Source: Lingula anatina
Lineage: Eukaryota > Brachiopoda > Lingulata > Lingulida > Lingulidae
Reading direction: 5' to 3'
Assembly: GCF_001039355.2 (NCBI RefSeq)
Contig: NW_019773541.1
Span: 1-53,914, forward strand
DNA: 53,914 nt
The position numbers and the translations under genes are program-made. Under the pieces are notes generated by a model, which did not search any database, had not been told where the DNA came from, and saw only the letters and a list, made by a program, of their open reading frames with translations. This document shows, piece after piece, positions 1 to 11,699 of the stretch (the first letter of the stretch is position 1; every line of letters begins with the position of its first letter).

Positions 1-317
1 TAAGTTTTGCCTAATGAGATGACAGAGAATAGTTGTACCATGAAGAGCTGACCTATCATTAATGCATTAATAGTGAAGGTGCAGCAAGTAGGTCAAATAC
101 AGGGGCAGATTGAGGTCGACTTCTGGGTCTTCCAGAAAACCGTCAGATTTTCAAGTTTACATTGACAGGTATCTGATTTCTTCTGTCGGAAGACGGTCAA
201 AATGAGGATGGATCATCAAAGATAATTTGGAAGACTGTCAGAAAATATCTCTGGATCCGCCCCTGAAATAACCCGTTGATGGCTTTTGTTGTATTTGAAT
301 ATATCCTGTTGTTCTAG

Positions 318-3300
318 GTGGATAACCAGACTCAGGAGGAGTTGAGTGGGGGTGAAATGTTTGCCCCAGAGGTTGACAGTCAGAGAGAACACACAGATCA
401 GCCTTGCTACCAGAAACCATTGAAATCTAAACCTTACGTCCTACTGGAGACACCTTTTGTGAAAAATCTCAGGTAGAGAAGAGAAATTGTTTATATATAG
501 CTTATTATCATTGTAATTCGATGGAAAAAATTTAATATATCTAGAAAATTATTAATAGAATCAGTCCAGCTATCATACCCATTACAATTTTCACCATAAT
601 TTATTTTTGCTAATATTCACGAAGCGTCCATTTCAAATGGTATGCAGTATCTGTTACAATTACTGTTAAATATGTTATTCTGATGTTTGACACATTATAT
701 TTAATCAATTATAACTTAACTTGGTGTTTGACTCATTCCAGGACAATACTAGAGAAAGGTGGCAATCGTCCTGTCAGTATTATAGATAATGAGCAATACG
801 CACTGGGGACCTTGTGTGTGCTGAGGATTCTACTGCCTACAGTATTTGTGAGTACTGCGCTTTAATGCTGAATAATAAATCAGCCTTGAACTGGAATAAA
901 CTGTTATACATGAACTTATTATCAAGCAAAATTTAAGTATGCAAAATGTTAGATATCATATGGAGGTTTTGGACAGCTTTAATAATATTATGCAATTTTG
1001 AAATCTATAGACAATTCTACCAAAAATCATTTTACAACTCAAGACTCAGAATCATGTCACACGGCTGTTTTACAGGAGTCCTGACAGTTTTTCTTCTTGC
1101 TCTTTGTTATTTTAGCTTATCCTCCTTATTACAAATATTCTGAGGATTGTATTGTTGGAGGAAAGTGCTGGGCATTGGACAGAAATGGTCATTGTCTTAC
1201 AGGTCAGTTAATATGTTAAAGTATAACCTGTATAAGGAAGTGGTAAATATCAAGTGAGAAAAAAACATGGGTTGATTTTGTTCAAAAACTTCATTTATGT
1301 TTATAAGAACTTTTTTGAAATCTGTTTTGCTTAGCCGTTTGGTTAAACTAAGGGTCTTTCTCTATATTCAGTTTGTATATATTTCTGCTTTACTTTATTC
1401 TTGACACAATAGTGGGCGTATAAGTACAGTAAAAAATATGGATTCTGATATAGATTCGACATAATTTTTAAACCGTATAATGTAATGGACCAGTTAACTT
1501 AAGTATATATTCTTCACCAAGGTCCATGCCACGTGGCCATTTCTCCCAGTGTTGTTCCCCCTCCTGTGGTACATGCTGAACCTGCTGGGACACGCCAGAA
1601 TATTGGCAGTCTTTGATGAAGGCAAGGGGCAGCAGTATGAGGTAAACTTAGGTGATATTTTCCATGAATAATAGCATACATGTAGCCTGTCTTGTTAGCA
1701 CTGGTCCTAGCTAAATGTCAGTAAAATTGAAACAAAACCAGTGAAATTGTATAAATTTTTATTAATTACTAGACACCACTTCTGTTTTGGTTCAGTTTAT
1801 CCTTAGACCCTGGTGTCTCAAGGGGCCACTACAAAGCTTTAAAGGCTTCAATTTTTTTGGAATCTGTTATCTAAAGGAGTGGTAGTAAGAAAAACTGAAT
1901 AGGGTTTAAATTGGAGTATAATAATTATGGTAAAATGGTTAAATCTGCGAAAAAGCAGTGATAATGATTTGATCCTCATTTACTAACTAAAGTTTGTAAT
2001 AATTAATGGTACTTGTTTACAGTATTCAGATTTAGATCGCTTCAGTGTTGAAACAAACATCTCTGAGGATGAGATAGTGGTCCACTATGAATGGAGACAG
2101 GTTTGGAGGCACTTCTTGGAGCTTCTGAAGGGACCCAGCATTTCCTTACCCAGAACAGCAAATAGTGTACATGCCCTAGGAAATATCAATGTGAGCAATT
2201 GAGTAACCTTCTCTGTATAGGAGATGTTTTATCAGTAATGCTAGCTTTGTCCTTATACCTATTTATTTCTGTATTTATGATATGAATGTTTATATGTGTT
2301 GTACATTATCACCACTTCTGTTAATGATAATCCATTCTGAAAATTCTGTTGGTGCATGATTATTCATATTTTAAATCATTAATCAAGTATTTCATCCCAA
2401 AGTGTGTGACTTTTCGAAAGTCTGTTTATTATTTAATTTCCCTTGCCCTTGTTTGTTATTTGAACCACATACACTAATTATTATTGTCTTTTTAATCTGC
2501 ATTTATTCAATATAAATACTGGTACATGTAGAAATGAAAGTAGGTATTGAAAAGTGATATCTATTGCTGTAATTCCAGTCCCTGTGTTGTATAGACAAGA
2601 AGGGCATCCTATCCTGGCCAAACCCCACAGCTGAGAAAGTGTTCTTCTTTTCAAGTGGAACACAGTGCAAGCATGCAGGGAAGAAGGGTAAGGTGGAGGC
2701 AGAACTGGAAAAGGCTCAGAAAGATGCTGCAGAAGAAGAGGAAGAGAACGTGGACCAGGGTATGTGTGTTTGTTTGTTTGTTTGTTTGATTCAAATACCA
2801 CCCTTCATAATATATAAATATGAGTGAATAGATAAGAATATTTAAGAGCAACTTGATGAGGAAAATTTTAATTGCAATTGATACTTTTTCAAAATCTGTT
2901 ATGGCAATTACACATTGAATTGGAATAATACTGTTTCATTAGCAAAATTAGTGTTGCAGATCTTGTGTTACTATATCCATAAATGTTGAAAGATGTTGAA
3001 ATATCAGGTTAATGAGGCTTTAAAATTTTGAAAAAGAAAGAGGTTAAGGTCAATTTTTTTATGACTGATAAGTTTGTTTGGATTCCAGCCCTTACTCCTG
3101 ACTATCATATAGAAGTTTTAGACCTCACACATGATGCTAAGGTTGGTGTCCATTGGGCAGTGAACTCAGATGTTCTTGATTGGCAGACTTCTTTTATTTA
3201 CATAATAAGGCGGAATCCATGTCGTATATATCTGTTTACACATCAATTTTTATTTTTACCAAAATATACCCTTTTGATCAGTTATATGCTAAAGATTGGT

Positions 3301-5434
3301 GCACCAAAGAATTAGTTTTGTACAAGAGGGTACAATAATGTGTTAAATGTGTTTACTTTAAAGTTAGAGGAAATTTTGTCCAAATATTATGATTGAGAAA
3401 TTTGCAAGATAAGATCATTCTTTATCTCCCAGGATGCATTTGGGCTCCAGTTTGATGACCCAGCCTGGAAGAAATATCTGAATTCATTGAAACCACTGGT
3501 ATGTAACACAGTCACCTGTACGTTGAAATGTTGAGTTTATTTTATATTGAGCTTTTATTTGAGATGATATATCTTACTATGATAACAACATGTATCTGTA
3601 ATTGAAATGAATATCAATAATTTGAGTCATTAGAAAGTAGGTGAAATATATAATTAGTACCACCAGCGTGTACGCTGGCGGTACTCATGGTTTTAGTCCC
3701 GACCCGTCTCGTACGGCTCCGCCGGCTCCTGCGGCTCCGCCGGCTCCTGCGGCTCCGTCGGCTCCGCGTACTGGCGCCGGATACAAGTCACCGTTACCGC
3801 TTCTCCTCCTAGACTGCAAGGACCCTTGTCCCCATCTCTTGGATTTAGGTCACATATAATCTCAACTTGAACCTCCTGTTCTTTTTGTCTCAGTCAGTGC
3901 ATTGGCCTGGGCATGACGCTCGTTGAAACACACCCTTGTCAAAATTTTTGAAAATTCAATGCCAAATATCTCCCAAATCGAAGGAATTATGGGAAAAATT
4001 ACTACAGAAGTCTGACCGAAAGTCATATATGAAGATTCCAGATATGCCCTTGGATTTGACTTTTGACCTTTATTTCAAGGTCAAACGGGCCAAAATTTTC
4101 TAAAAATCTTAATTTTTTGCGAAAATTTTTTTATTTCTGCTGATTTTCAGAAACTACACAGATCTAACCTATAATATTATGGGTAGTTGTTACCCTTTGG
4201 GTCATCTTTCATCTTTTTGAGTTTGGGGTCAATCGGTGCATTTTCATGAGAGTAGCGGCCATTAGATGCGGAAACTGAAAACTTTCTCTAATTCTGGAAC
4301 CGTTAATGCTAGAGACCTCTTGTTTTTTGCATTTTGTAGAGCTTATCAAGTGCAACACAGAAGGTGGTGTCCATTTTTCCTTTTTTGATTCGGCTTAGGC
4401 GTTGCATTATATCAAAAAGTTCAGTATCCGATATTCAGTGGTGAAAATAAAATGTGAAATACTCCAAAATTAGCTGAGATACGCCCATAGTTACTATTGA
4501 ACGTGAATAGGAAGTCATATACTGGTAATCTGACTGTGACCTTGAAATTGACCTTTGACCTACTTTTCACCATGAACTGCACTTTGCAAGTTTTCTGATC
4601 TTTATATCTCCAAAACTGGCAAAGATTCGCCCATGGGTACTATTGAACTTGAATAGGAAGTCATATACTGGCAATTTACTGTGATCCTGAAATTGACCTT
4701 TGACCTAATTTTCACCATGAACTAAACTTTGCAAATTTTCCAGACCTTATATCTCTAAAACTATCAGAGATACGCCCATAGTTACTGTTGAACTTGAGTA
4801 GGAAGTCATATACTGGCAATCTTACTGTGACCTTTAAATTGACCTTTGACCTACTTTTCACCATGAATTGAACCTTGCAAATTTTGTCACCCTTATATGT
4901 CAGAAAACTGACAGAGGTAGGCTCATAGTTGCTATTGAACTTAAATAGGAAAGCATATACTGGCAATCTAACTGTGGCCTTGAAATTGACTTTTGACTTA
5001 CTTTTTCACCATGAACTAAACTTTGCATATTTTCTTGCCCCTCATATCTTCAAAACTAGCAGATATATGCCCAGTGTTGCCCTTTGGTTTTCTTTTTTAT
5101 CGGCAAATATGCAACACTGATAATACATAAATACAGGTCAATTCGAAAATTAATAGGACCATTTTTACAGTTATGTTTTTTTTTTTTTTGGATATTTTGA
5201 GAATTCTTGTTTATTGCATTTTATGGTGCTTTGTCAAGCACAAGACTGGTAGTGGTGTCCCTTTTTTTTCGGTTTTCCATACGAATGAGCTTACTCCAGC
5301 TGGTGGTACAATATCCAGAGGCAGTATCGCCTCTCTGATCCTCTAGTTCTATATTGATAATGTGTTGAAAAAAATTACTACTAAGGTATTGCCCTCTCTA
5401 AACATGCACATATGCACATGCACGTATGCGCACG

Positions 5435-5472
<38 letters not shown>

Positions 5473-8400
5473 CACACACACACACCTACACACACANAGC
5501 TCCCTGAAGACTGCAGCCACCTTTACCCTCTGGCTAGAAGTCCTACACCCACAAGGTAAAATAAGATTATCAGCAGTTCTTACACTAATATTTCTATTGT
5601 TGCACTTTGGGTCTGCATGCAACAAACTATCCAGATATCAACTTAAGCACAACATTTAAAGACAGATTTCCATGGTGCATGGTGGGTAGTCTCTGTTCAC
5701 TTATAAGATAAATATGCAAATACTACATTACATTTTTTTTTCAGTTATTTTACCATAGAATTTACACATTTTAATGTAAAAAATAATTCTCTACAGTATT
5801 AGAAATGATGTCATTGATAAAGTGTTGTTTGTTCACCGAATTCCATCTTTACTCTTGTGGTAGGTCATGGCTTTGTTGCAGGAAGATGCTTTTGTATAGT
5901 AATGATAAACCATTTATCAGGTAAAATCCCAGTTGGTCACCAGTTTATCTGTTCTCTTATTTTACTCCAGGTCATGGGACGTGGAGTCATTGGACAGCCG
6001 TCTGCTGAAAGGCACCCATCTCTCCATCAGTGTGGACTCCCTGTACAGTGAGTCTAGCTCAGCCTCCATTAAAGATGCTGTGGATCTCTTCAAGGCTCAG
6101 TGCAATCAGATTTTTATTGGAATGGTCACCATGCAGTACCAGGCCAGACTGGTATGTGGACTGTCTTGAAAAATGTCCTCTGCTGGATTCTATAGATCAA
6201 GTGAATGTAAAAGAAATATTAATGTTTGGATTTAAAATCTCTCCTGAATAAAATATAAAAACTTGTGTTAATGGTCAAATTTTATAGTTGTTATCAATAG
6301 AGAACATAAATTCGTTGCTGTATTAAATATAAGTAAGAATTTTAAAAAGGTTTCCATTTTTGCCTTTCAGGATGTTGTAAAATTAATTGAAAATCTGGAA
6401 ACAGCATGCATCAGATTTGTGCATTTTTCAGAGGAAAATGAATTGAGAAGTAGAGTAAGTATCAGTCTTATTCTTTCATTAAACAATATATGCAACATTA
6501 AGTTTTTTTATTAATGTTCACAGATAATATGGGGATGCAGTGCTTCAAAGATTACAAGTGACTTTCGAAGGAGCCAGGATGGAAAATAAAATGTATTTAT
6601 GTACATTATTGTGTCATATTTTATTATCAGGTGTTCTCAGAGAAGATGGGATTGGAGGCTGGGTGGAACTGTCATATCTCTCTCCTCAGTGGTGACTACA
6701 CAGAAAGCACCAGCCAGCCAGACTCCAATACCAGCAACCAGTCACACAGGACATCAAAGATCTCTAGTCACGTCTCTGTAGACACTCTGAACAGAAGTTC
6801 ACGGTCACGAGACAAATCACGCCGCCACAGTGCACCCTCACTGATACACATAGAAGACCCACAGGTGCGGTTCTCAATGCAGCCATCTGAGGAAAACTGC
6901 AACAGTATTAGATCAGACGATACAGTGCAGACTGTAGTTGTCAATCAAGTCATCCACCAATCAGGACAGTCGTCTCAGGCAGTTAACCAATCAGTCCAAA
7001 TGTCTCAAAGTGATGAACTAGATGGAGCAGTGTGCAACATTGATGGAGTACAGGTTGAAGAGGTGAAAATTCAGGAGACACCAAGATCACATTTTACCTC
7101 AGATGAAACTCCATACACCAACTTCTCCTCTAATGTCAGTCCAGAGGGATATTTTCAGCCAGACATCCATATAGCCTACCAGTCAGATTTGTCGCCAGCA
7201 GAGGAACAGGAGATGGTGGAAATAGCAGCACACTATGGCAGTCACAGGACATCTAACACTGATGATACTATGTCTGGGGGGTTTGATATGTCTAACAGGG
7301 TAAGTTCACAAGGGTCTTAGACTGATAATATCACATGTATGGGAGGGGGGTATATCTAACAGGATAAGTTCATGAGAGACTAAAAAATTATTAACACGGT
7401 CAATGTTGTGTTGGACCAAGTGTAACATGCGTTTACAAACAGATATAGAGATTATTTAAATAGATTTTAATGGAAAAATATGGCCCAAATTTGAACTGGT
7501 TTTGGAAGAAGTAAAGAGTATTTTAAAAGAAGTAAATGAAAGAATTTCTCTTTGAAGGCCAAGCTTCCCAAGGGAATAGAGAACATCCGGCCCCACTTAG
7601 AGCATGTAGACAATGTGCCCTTGCTGGTGTCACTGTTCACTGACTGTACCAAGGGAAGTAAGTACATTTAAATCACAACACCATCTGAGCTATAATTTTT
7701 ATTGAAATTATATTTTGTGAATCATTAAGATATGGTCCTTCTTATGTCACAGTCTGTTTTTTAAAAAGCTTGATGAGAAAATGTTGGAGTTAATATTTTT
7801 TAGAAGTATTATTATTACAAACCACAATTGCTTTATAGGAATAGGTTCAGTACCTCTGCAAATATTCATTCCATTAAACAGAGTTATTTCTGACTTTGAG
7901 ACTAAATGGTGTCAAGAATAACATGTACATTATTTAAAGTTTTTCACCAGGCTGAGCTGGTGAAAATGTACAGAGATAAATATTAATAATAGCATGACTG
8001 TTTTATCATCTAAAGATCATGAAAAAAATTTTTCATAATAATTCAGTCCATATTTATCTGTATTAAATTGTCATGTTTTTTGTATACTTCCAGCCACCAG
8101 AGAGATGATCCAGATAATGCAGGAGTATGGGGAGGTGGTTTGCTGTATAGGGAGCACTGCTTGTATACAGAATACAGCTTCTTTTATCCAAGCTGATGCA
8201 AGGTAGACTCTCTCTCTCTCTCTCTCCTTCTCTCTCTCTCTCTCTCTCATAATAATTGATGCAAAATCAATAAATTGTATCAATATGTAACAAAACAAAC
8301 ATTACTGATCTATTTCATTTTATAATTGATGTTTTCTATCCTCCTTTCATTTTATTATTTTTGTGTTTAATGTTAAATTTGTATTGATCATTATCATATT

Positions 8401-10803
8401 CCGGGGTTTGTCTCCCTAGTATTGGCCTAGAGCCTCAGTACCCACAGCTGTGTATGAAGCAGTCTGTGATGACTGAGCCATGGGAGGAAGAAGAACTCTC
8501 TCCAATGGATATCAACAGGCTGCTGAACAGTCTGGGTTGTTCTTTGGTGTTCTTTAGGTCTGACAATATCAGCCTCACACAGCTTATTGCAGAGGTGAGA
8601 CAGCTGCGTTTATAATAACTTTTGTATTTTTATTAATAGAAAAATACCATTTAAATAATAATTTGTGGTCAACTGATAGAGCATTTTATAAATAGTATAT
8701 TATATTTTTTTATGTACAGACAGATGTTTTGTGTACTACCATTACAAATGCTCTAAAAGGAAAACTGTGTAACTTATTATTTTGTAACTTACAAGAATGA
8801 TTGACATTCAGCTCACATTGGCAAACCAGCTTGATTGGATTATTTTTCTTTCTTGTTGTCTGTACATTTGATAGCTTTGCTGCCTTGTTTATTATTTTTG
8901 TTCTATTCCAGGCCAGACACCACTGTGTAGCAATGAGGAACTCTTTCCTCTGCCTCCTGTCCTATCATCTGTCCATATCTCTCATCCAGCTCTTGGCAGC
9001 CATATTTCTCCTGCCTCCAGTGCTAGCCAGCCGTCACCTTCTGTGGCTCCTCCTAGTGGTGGCCCCTAGCCTCAGTTTAGTACACTTTGGAAACCCATTA
9101 GACCCGCACATCATGACCCTGGCCTCGGGCAAGAATGAAGACTACTTGACCAAAGATGTATGTATCAGTGCTTAATACACATGATCAAGAAGACTGCTTT
9201 GATGGTTTTCTCAAATCTGCATTGAGAATGAAGTAAGCCATTGAAAAAAATTAATCGGGCAGTCATTTTTTATTTTAAAATTTAAGTAATACTCGCATGC
9301 ATTGGTTAAGTTAAAGACATTTCACAAATTTCAACAATTTTTTTGTTGCATTTTCAGGTGATTGTCCAGTACATCGTATATTTTATTCTAAGATTTGTCC
9401 CATCTTTGCTGATAATATTGTTATGCTTTGGATTCTCCTTGTATGGACTGTGTGTTAAGAACACTGGCATGGCTGAGGCTTGTCATGCCTGTTTTGGAAA
9501 TATGTGAGTAGTTTTCCATCATTTTGTGGAACACTGATTATTCTTGATAAATGAGTTTTATATCCTTTTTGGAAGCACTGCCAAACAGAAGACTTTTACT
9601 GTCATGTTGATATTCTCATGTGAAATTTTCTTTACATAAAAGTATTTGACTTGAAAATTGCAATGATTTCTTAGATTTCTTGCAGTTATTTTTTCGTGTT
9701 GGAAAGAACTGAAAGAATAAATCTTTTCCCATGCTTCCTCAGGCAATATAGCACCCCTGGTGATTGGCGTGGCTGGTCCACACAATATCACAGTGGCTTA
9801 GTGTTGGCACAGAATATTCTACTAAGTCAATTCGTACTTTACACAGGTTAGTTAATACAAAATGATTAATCAAATATTAACAATTTTAACTGCAACTGAG
9901 ATAAAAGGATTTTTTTTAAAGTTCCAAGATGTAGTTTTTACTCCTGTAGCCAACTGTTTCATTAGGTTCGACATGAGAAAAAAAACCTTTATTGAAGACA
10001 TGTTTTACTATTGCAGTTTTGAGCTCGGTCAGTTCAGTGCACAGATATTACCATCTGTGGAGGAGAGCTCCCTGCACCAACAAACTGTGGTGTGTTGTAG
10101 CTCCAGCCATGTAAGTGATATGGATCACTGATGGTTTATTAATCATGTGACTGTTTAATTTTAATTATTTATTAAGCAGAAGAAGTTTTCACTGTATGCA
10201 TTATGACAACATGTAAAAAGTAGTTGATGAAGTAGTTCTTGTAAGTCATTGGATTTAAGGATAATGCTTTTTGAGGCTTTCCTTATGTTGTTGTAGCTTG
10301 GTTCTCCAAGTAATCTACAGTATCTGTGATGTCCACGTGTACAGAGAGGGAGAGAGTGCACTGCTTGCAGACATTCCTGTGGTCACCTGGGTGGTGGCAG
10401 TCATCTGGCCTCTGCTGTTATTACCACTACTAGAGATGGTCAAGATGCATGAAATCAAGTAAAGTAGCAACAGTACCTTTTATGTCTTAGAATCACTGAC
10501 TTGATACAAAAATAGAAATAACTTTAAATTTGATGGACAATAATTACACTTTGCTTACGCCAAAGAAGTATTCTCTTTTTAAAATTGCTAGTTTTTTTTT
10601 TTTTTTTTGTTTTTTTTTTTTTTTTTGGAAATAAAGTAGATATAATTTGATACGAGTGATAGGATTACAATATATTTTTCTGGTCTTTTTGTATATATAA
10701 TGATCATTATTAATTTGGCTTTTTTACTAGGCTTGCCGTGAGGTATCAGAAGAGGGCAAGGCTGAACTTTGGTACCAAACTTGGAATGAACTCGCCATTT
10801 TGA
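318..10803 (+). CDS. TMEM94: TMEM94 (ER Mg2+ P-type ATPase-like protein), partial, multi-exon
   Basis: This is a multi-pass ER membrane protein, also called ERMA, reported to load magnesium into the ER. Exons chosen by GT-AG sites and continuous frame: 318-472, 742-847, 1116-1202, 1522-1641, 2023-2190, 2579-2759, 3089-3141, 3433-3498, [gap], 5498-5555, 5971-6151, 6371-6454, 6631-7299, 7558-7657, 8094-8202, 8420-8594, 8912-9157, 9358-9503, 9743-9846, 10017-10110, 10297-10458, 10731-10803. Exons 742-1641 encode hydrophobic membrane segments. Exon 2579 carries DKKGILSWPNP, the degenerate form of the P-type DKTGT phosphorylation motif. Exon 6631 starts VFSEKMGLEAGWNCHISL, and the exons from 8912 onward encode about six membrane helices. 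The C-terminus ends KLGMNSPF then TGA and contains the GMN motif. I matched it to the human protein from memory of the family. The N-terminal exons lie before the window, and the exons between LNSLKPL and LPEDCSHLY are missing at N5497. Confidence 0.93.
2579..2759 (+). CDS. TMEM94: TMEM94 exon with degenerate P-type ATPase phosphorylation motif
   Basis: This exon lies between acceptor ttccag and donor gtatgt. It encodes CCIDKKGILSWPNPTAEKVF, followed by an acidic, lysine-rich low-complexity stretch. In classical P-type ATPases the aspartate of DKTGT is phosphorylated. Here the aspartate and lysine are kept, but the threonine is replaced (DKKGILS), as in vertebrate TMEM94. The exon ends in phase 1, and the next exon (3089-3141) restores the frame. 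Confidence 0.85.
3640..5340. repeat. dispersed repeat family A, copy 1, with ~146-bp tandem units
   Basis: This intronic repeat shares several blocks with 30480-32250: the opening ccagcgt...catggttttag, then gaaggaattatgggaaaaa, then a tandem array. The array (about 4450-5070) has four units of about 146 bp, marked by gaagtcatatactgg at 4511, 4657, 4802 and a diverged copy near 4948. Each unit carries a TGACCTTTGACCT-type motif. A GC-rich core with 18-bp tandem units (ggctccgccggctcctgc) lies at about 3714-3770. No transposase or reverse transcriptase reading frame is seen, so it is probably non-autonomous. Confidence 0.8.
4549..4852. promoter_or_regulatory. three perfect DR1 nuclear-receptor motifs in tandem units
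   Basis: TGACCTTTGACCT occurs at 4549-4561, 4694-4706 and 4840-4852. Its reverse complement, AGGTCAAAGGTCA, is the textbook direct-repeat-1 element bound by RXR, HNF4 and COUP-TF type receptors. Weaker versions lie at 4057-4069 and 4987-4999. The motif is visible directly; receptor binding is inference. Confidence 0.5.
5345..5496. repeat. segment duplicated at 11506-11670, ending in CA microsatellite
   Basis: From ttctatattgataatgtg through the start of the CA array this sequence is repeated almost base for base from 11506. Both copies touch an N (5497 and 11505). This suggests overlapping contig ends rather than a biological duplication, although a shared dispersed repeat is also possible. 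Confidence 0.8.
5497..5497. other. assembly gap (single N) removing TMEM94 exons
   Basis: The sequence left of the N is a CA microsatellite inside intron repeat DNA. The sequence right of the N is already in a TMEM94 exon (LPEDCSHLYPLARSPTPT, donor at 5556). About 170-180 residues normally found between SLKPL and this point have no exon in 3499-5496, so the N stands for a real gap of unknown size. Confidence 0.8.
6631..7299 (+). CDS. TMEM94: TMEM94 large exon, conserved start and variable Ser/Gln-rich cytosolic loop
   Basis: This is the largest TMEM94 exon seen here, at 223 codons in phase 0. It begins with the conserved VFSEKMGLEAGWNCHISL block of the P/N-domain region. It then runs into a long Ser/Gln/Asp-rich loop with a basic patch, RDKSRRHSAPS, of the kind often phosphorylated, followed by SLIHIEDPQVRF. 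The next exon (7558-7657) resumes the conserved block RPHLEHVDNVPLLVSLFTDC. From memory, the loop differs much from the vertebrate protein, as expected for a disordered insertion. Confidence 0.85.
8207..8248. repeat. (TC)n microsatellite beside a TMEM94 splice donor
   Basis: The TC array starts four bases after the donor GT at 8203, so the intron begins with a long pyrimidine run, interrupted once by ctt. Confidence 0.95.
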
Positions 10804-11504
10804 GACTATGCTGAAGATTGTTGCATAGTGGCAATGACAGATTGTACTCAACTCTGATTGAAAAGCATAATTGCAGTACTTATACTTCTCTCACACCTAA
10901 TACTGTGACTCAAAAGTAACAAGTGCGATTTCTTTTTTGTAATGGGAGACAAAAATATATTTATATTTAGAAGGTAAAGAGCTGAAAATCTATTTGATTC
11001 AGGTGAAGAGCTGAAAATCTTTTTGATTCAAAGCTTCATTTGGACCATTAAATCCTGCCGTAAACTCATTAGTTTATCATGAATATTAACAACTTCAACT
11101 GCTATTTATTGATGTATCTTAATGTAAGTACTGGTTAAATGGTTTTCATGTCATCACATTGTGTGGCATTTTACAGCTGTAGTTTCATGAAGAAATAACA
11201 GCTTTATTGTATAACTGTTCCCCTCAAAATGAAGTAGCTAAGATATTTTTTCACAAATCCTGATAGATAAAATGTTTGTATCTCACTTGGCATCAATCTT
11301 TCCTGTTGTTGTATGATATATGTGCTCATACCAAAGGTGTTACTATTGTTTGTGAAAGGATTTATTTTATGCACCACATATTATCAGAGAGGGTTTATGG
11401 CATTTGACAAAAAAAATGTTTTGCCCAGAGGTAGTTGATGTGTTTTATAAAACCACATTATTATTGAGCACTGATTGTTATTATTCTGCTCTGTTTATTG
11501 TACC
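10804..11504 (+). other. TMEM94 3' UTR and downstream sequence
   Basis: AT-rich sequence after the TMEM94 stop. It contains a short imperfect direct repeat near 10976-11030 (aggtgaagagctgaaaatct). No clear AATAAA is seen before the N at 11505, so the polyadenylation site is not resolved. Confidence 0.5.
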
Positions 11505-11505
11505 N

Positions 11506-11593
11506 TTCTATATTGATAATGTGTTGAAAAAAATTACTACTAAGGTATTGCCCTCTCTAAACATGCACATATGCACATGCACGTATGCGCACG

Positions 11594-11663
<70 letters not shown>

Positions 11664-11690
11664 CACACACATACAGAGTAATGCCCCCCC
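11506..11690. repeat. duplicate of 5345-5496 with long CA microsatellite and C run
   Basis: This starts immediately after N11505 with the same ttctatattg sequence as 5347. The CA array runs from about 11598 to 11660 and is followed by a short CA tract and a run of about eleven C at 11684-11694. Confidence 0.9.
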
Positions 11691-11699
11691 CCCCAAACA

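Noticed and set aside
5362-5659. Open frames of Thr/His repeats over CA arrays here and at 11404, 41224, 53537
   Set aside because: Microsatellite translations with no coding support.
8801-9175. 124-codon open frame read as a separate membrane protein
   Set aside because: It is the TMEM94 exon 8912-9157 extended into its introns; splice sites and family match decide.
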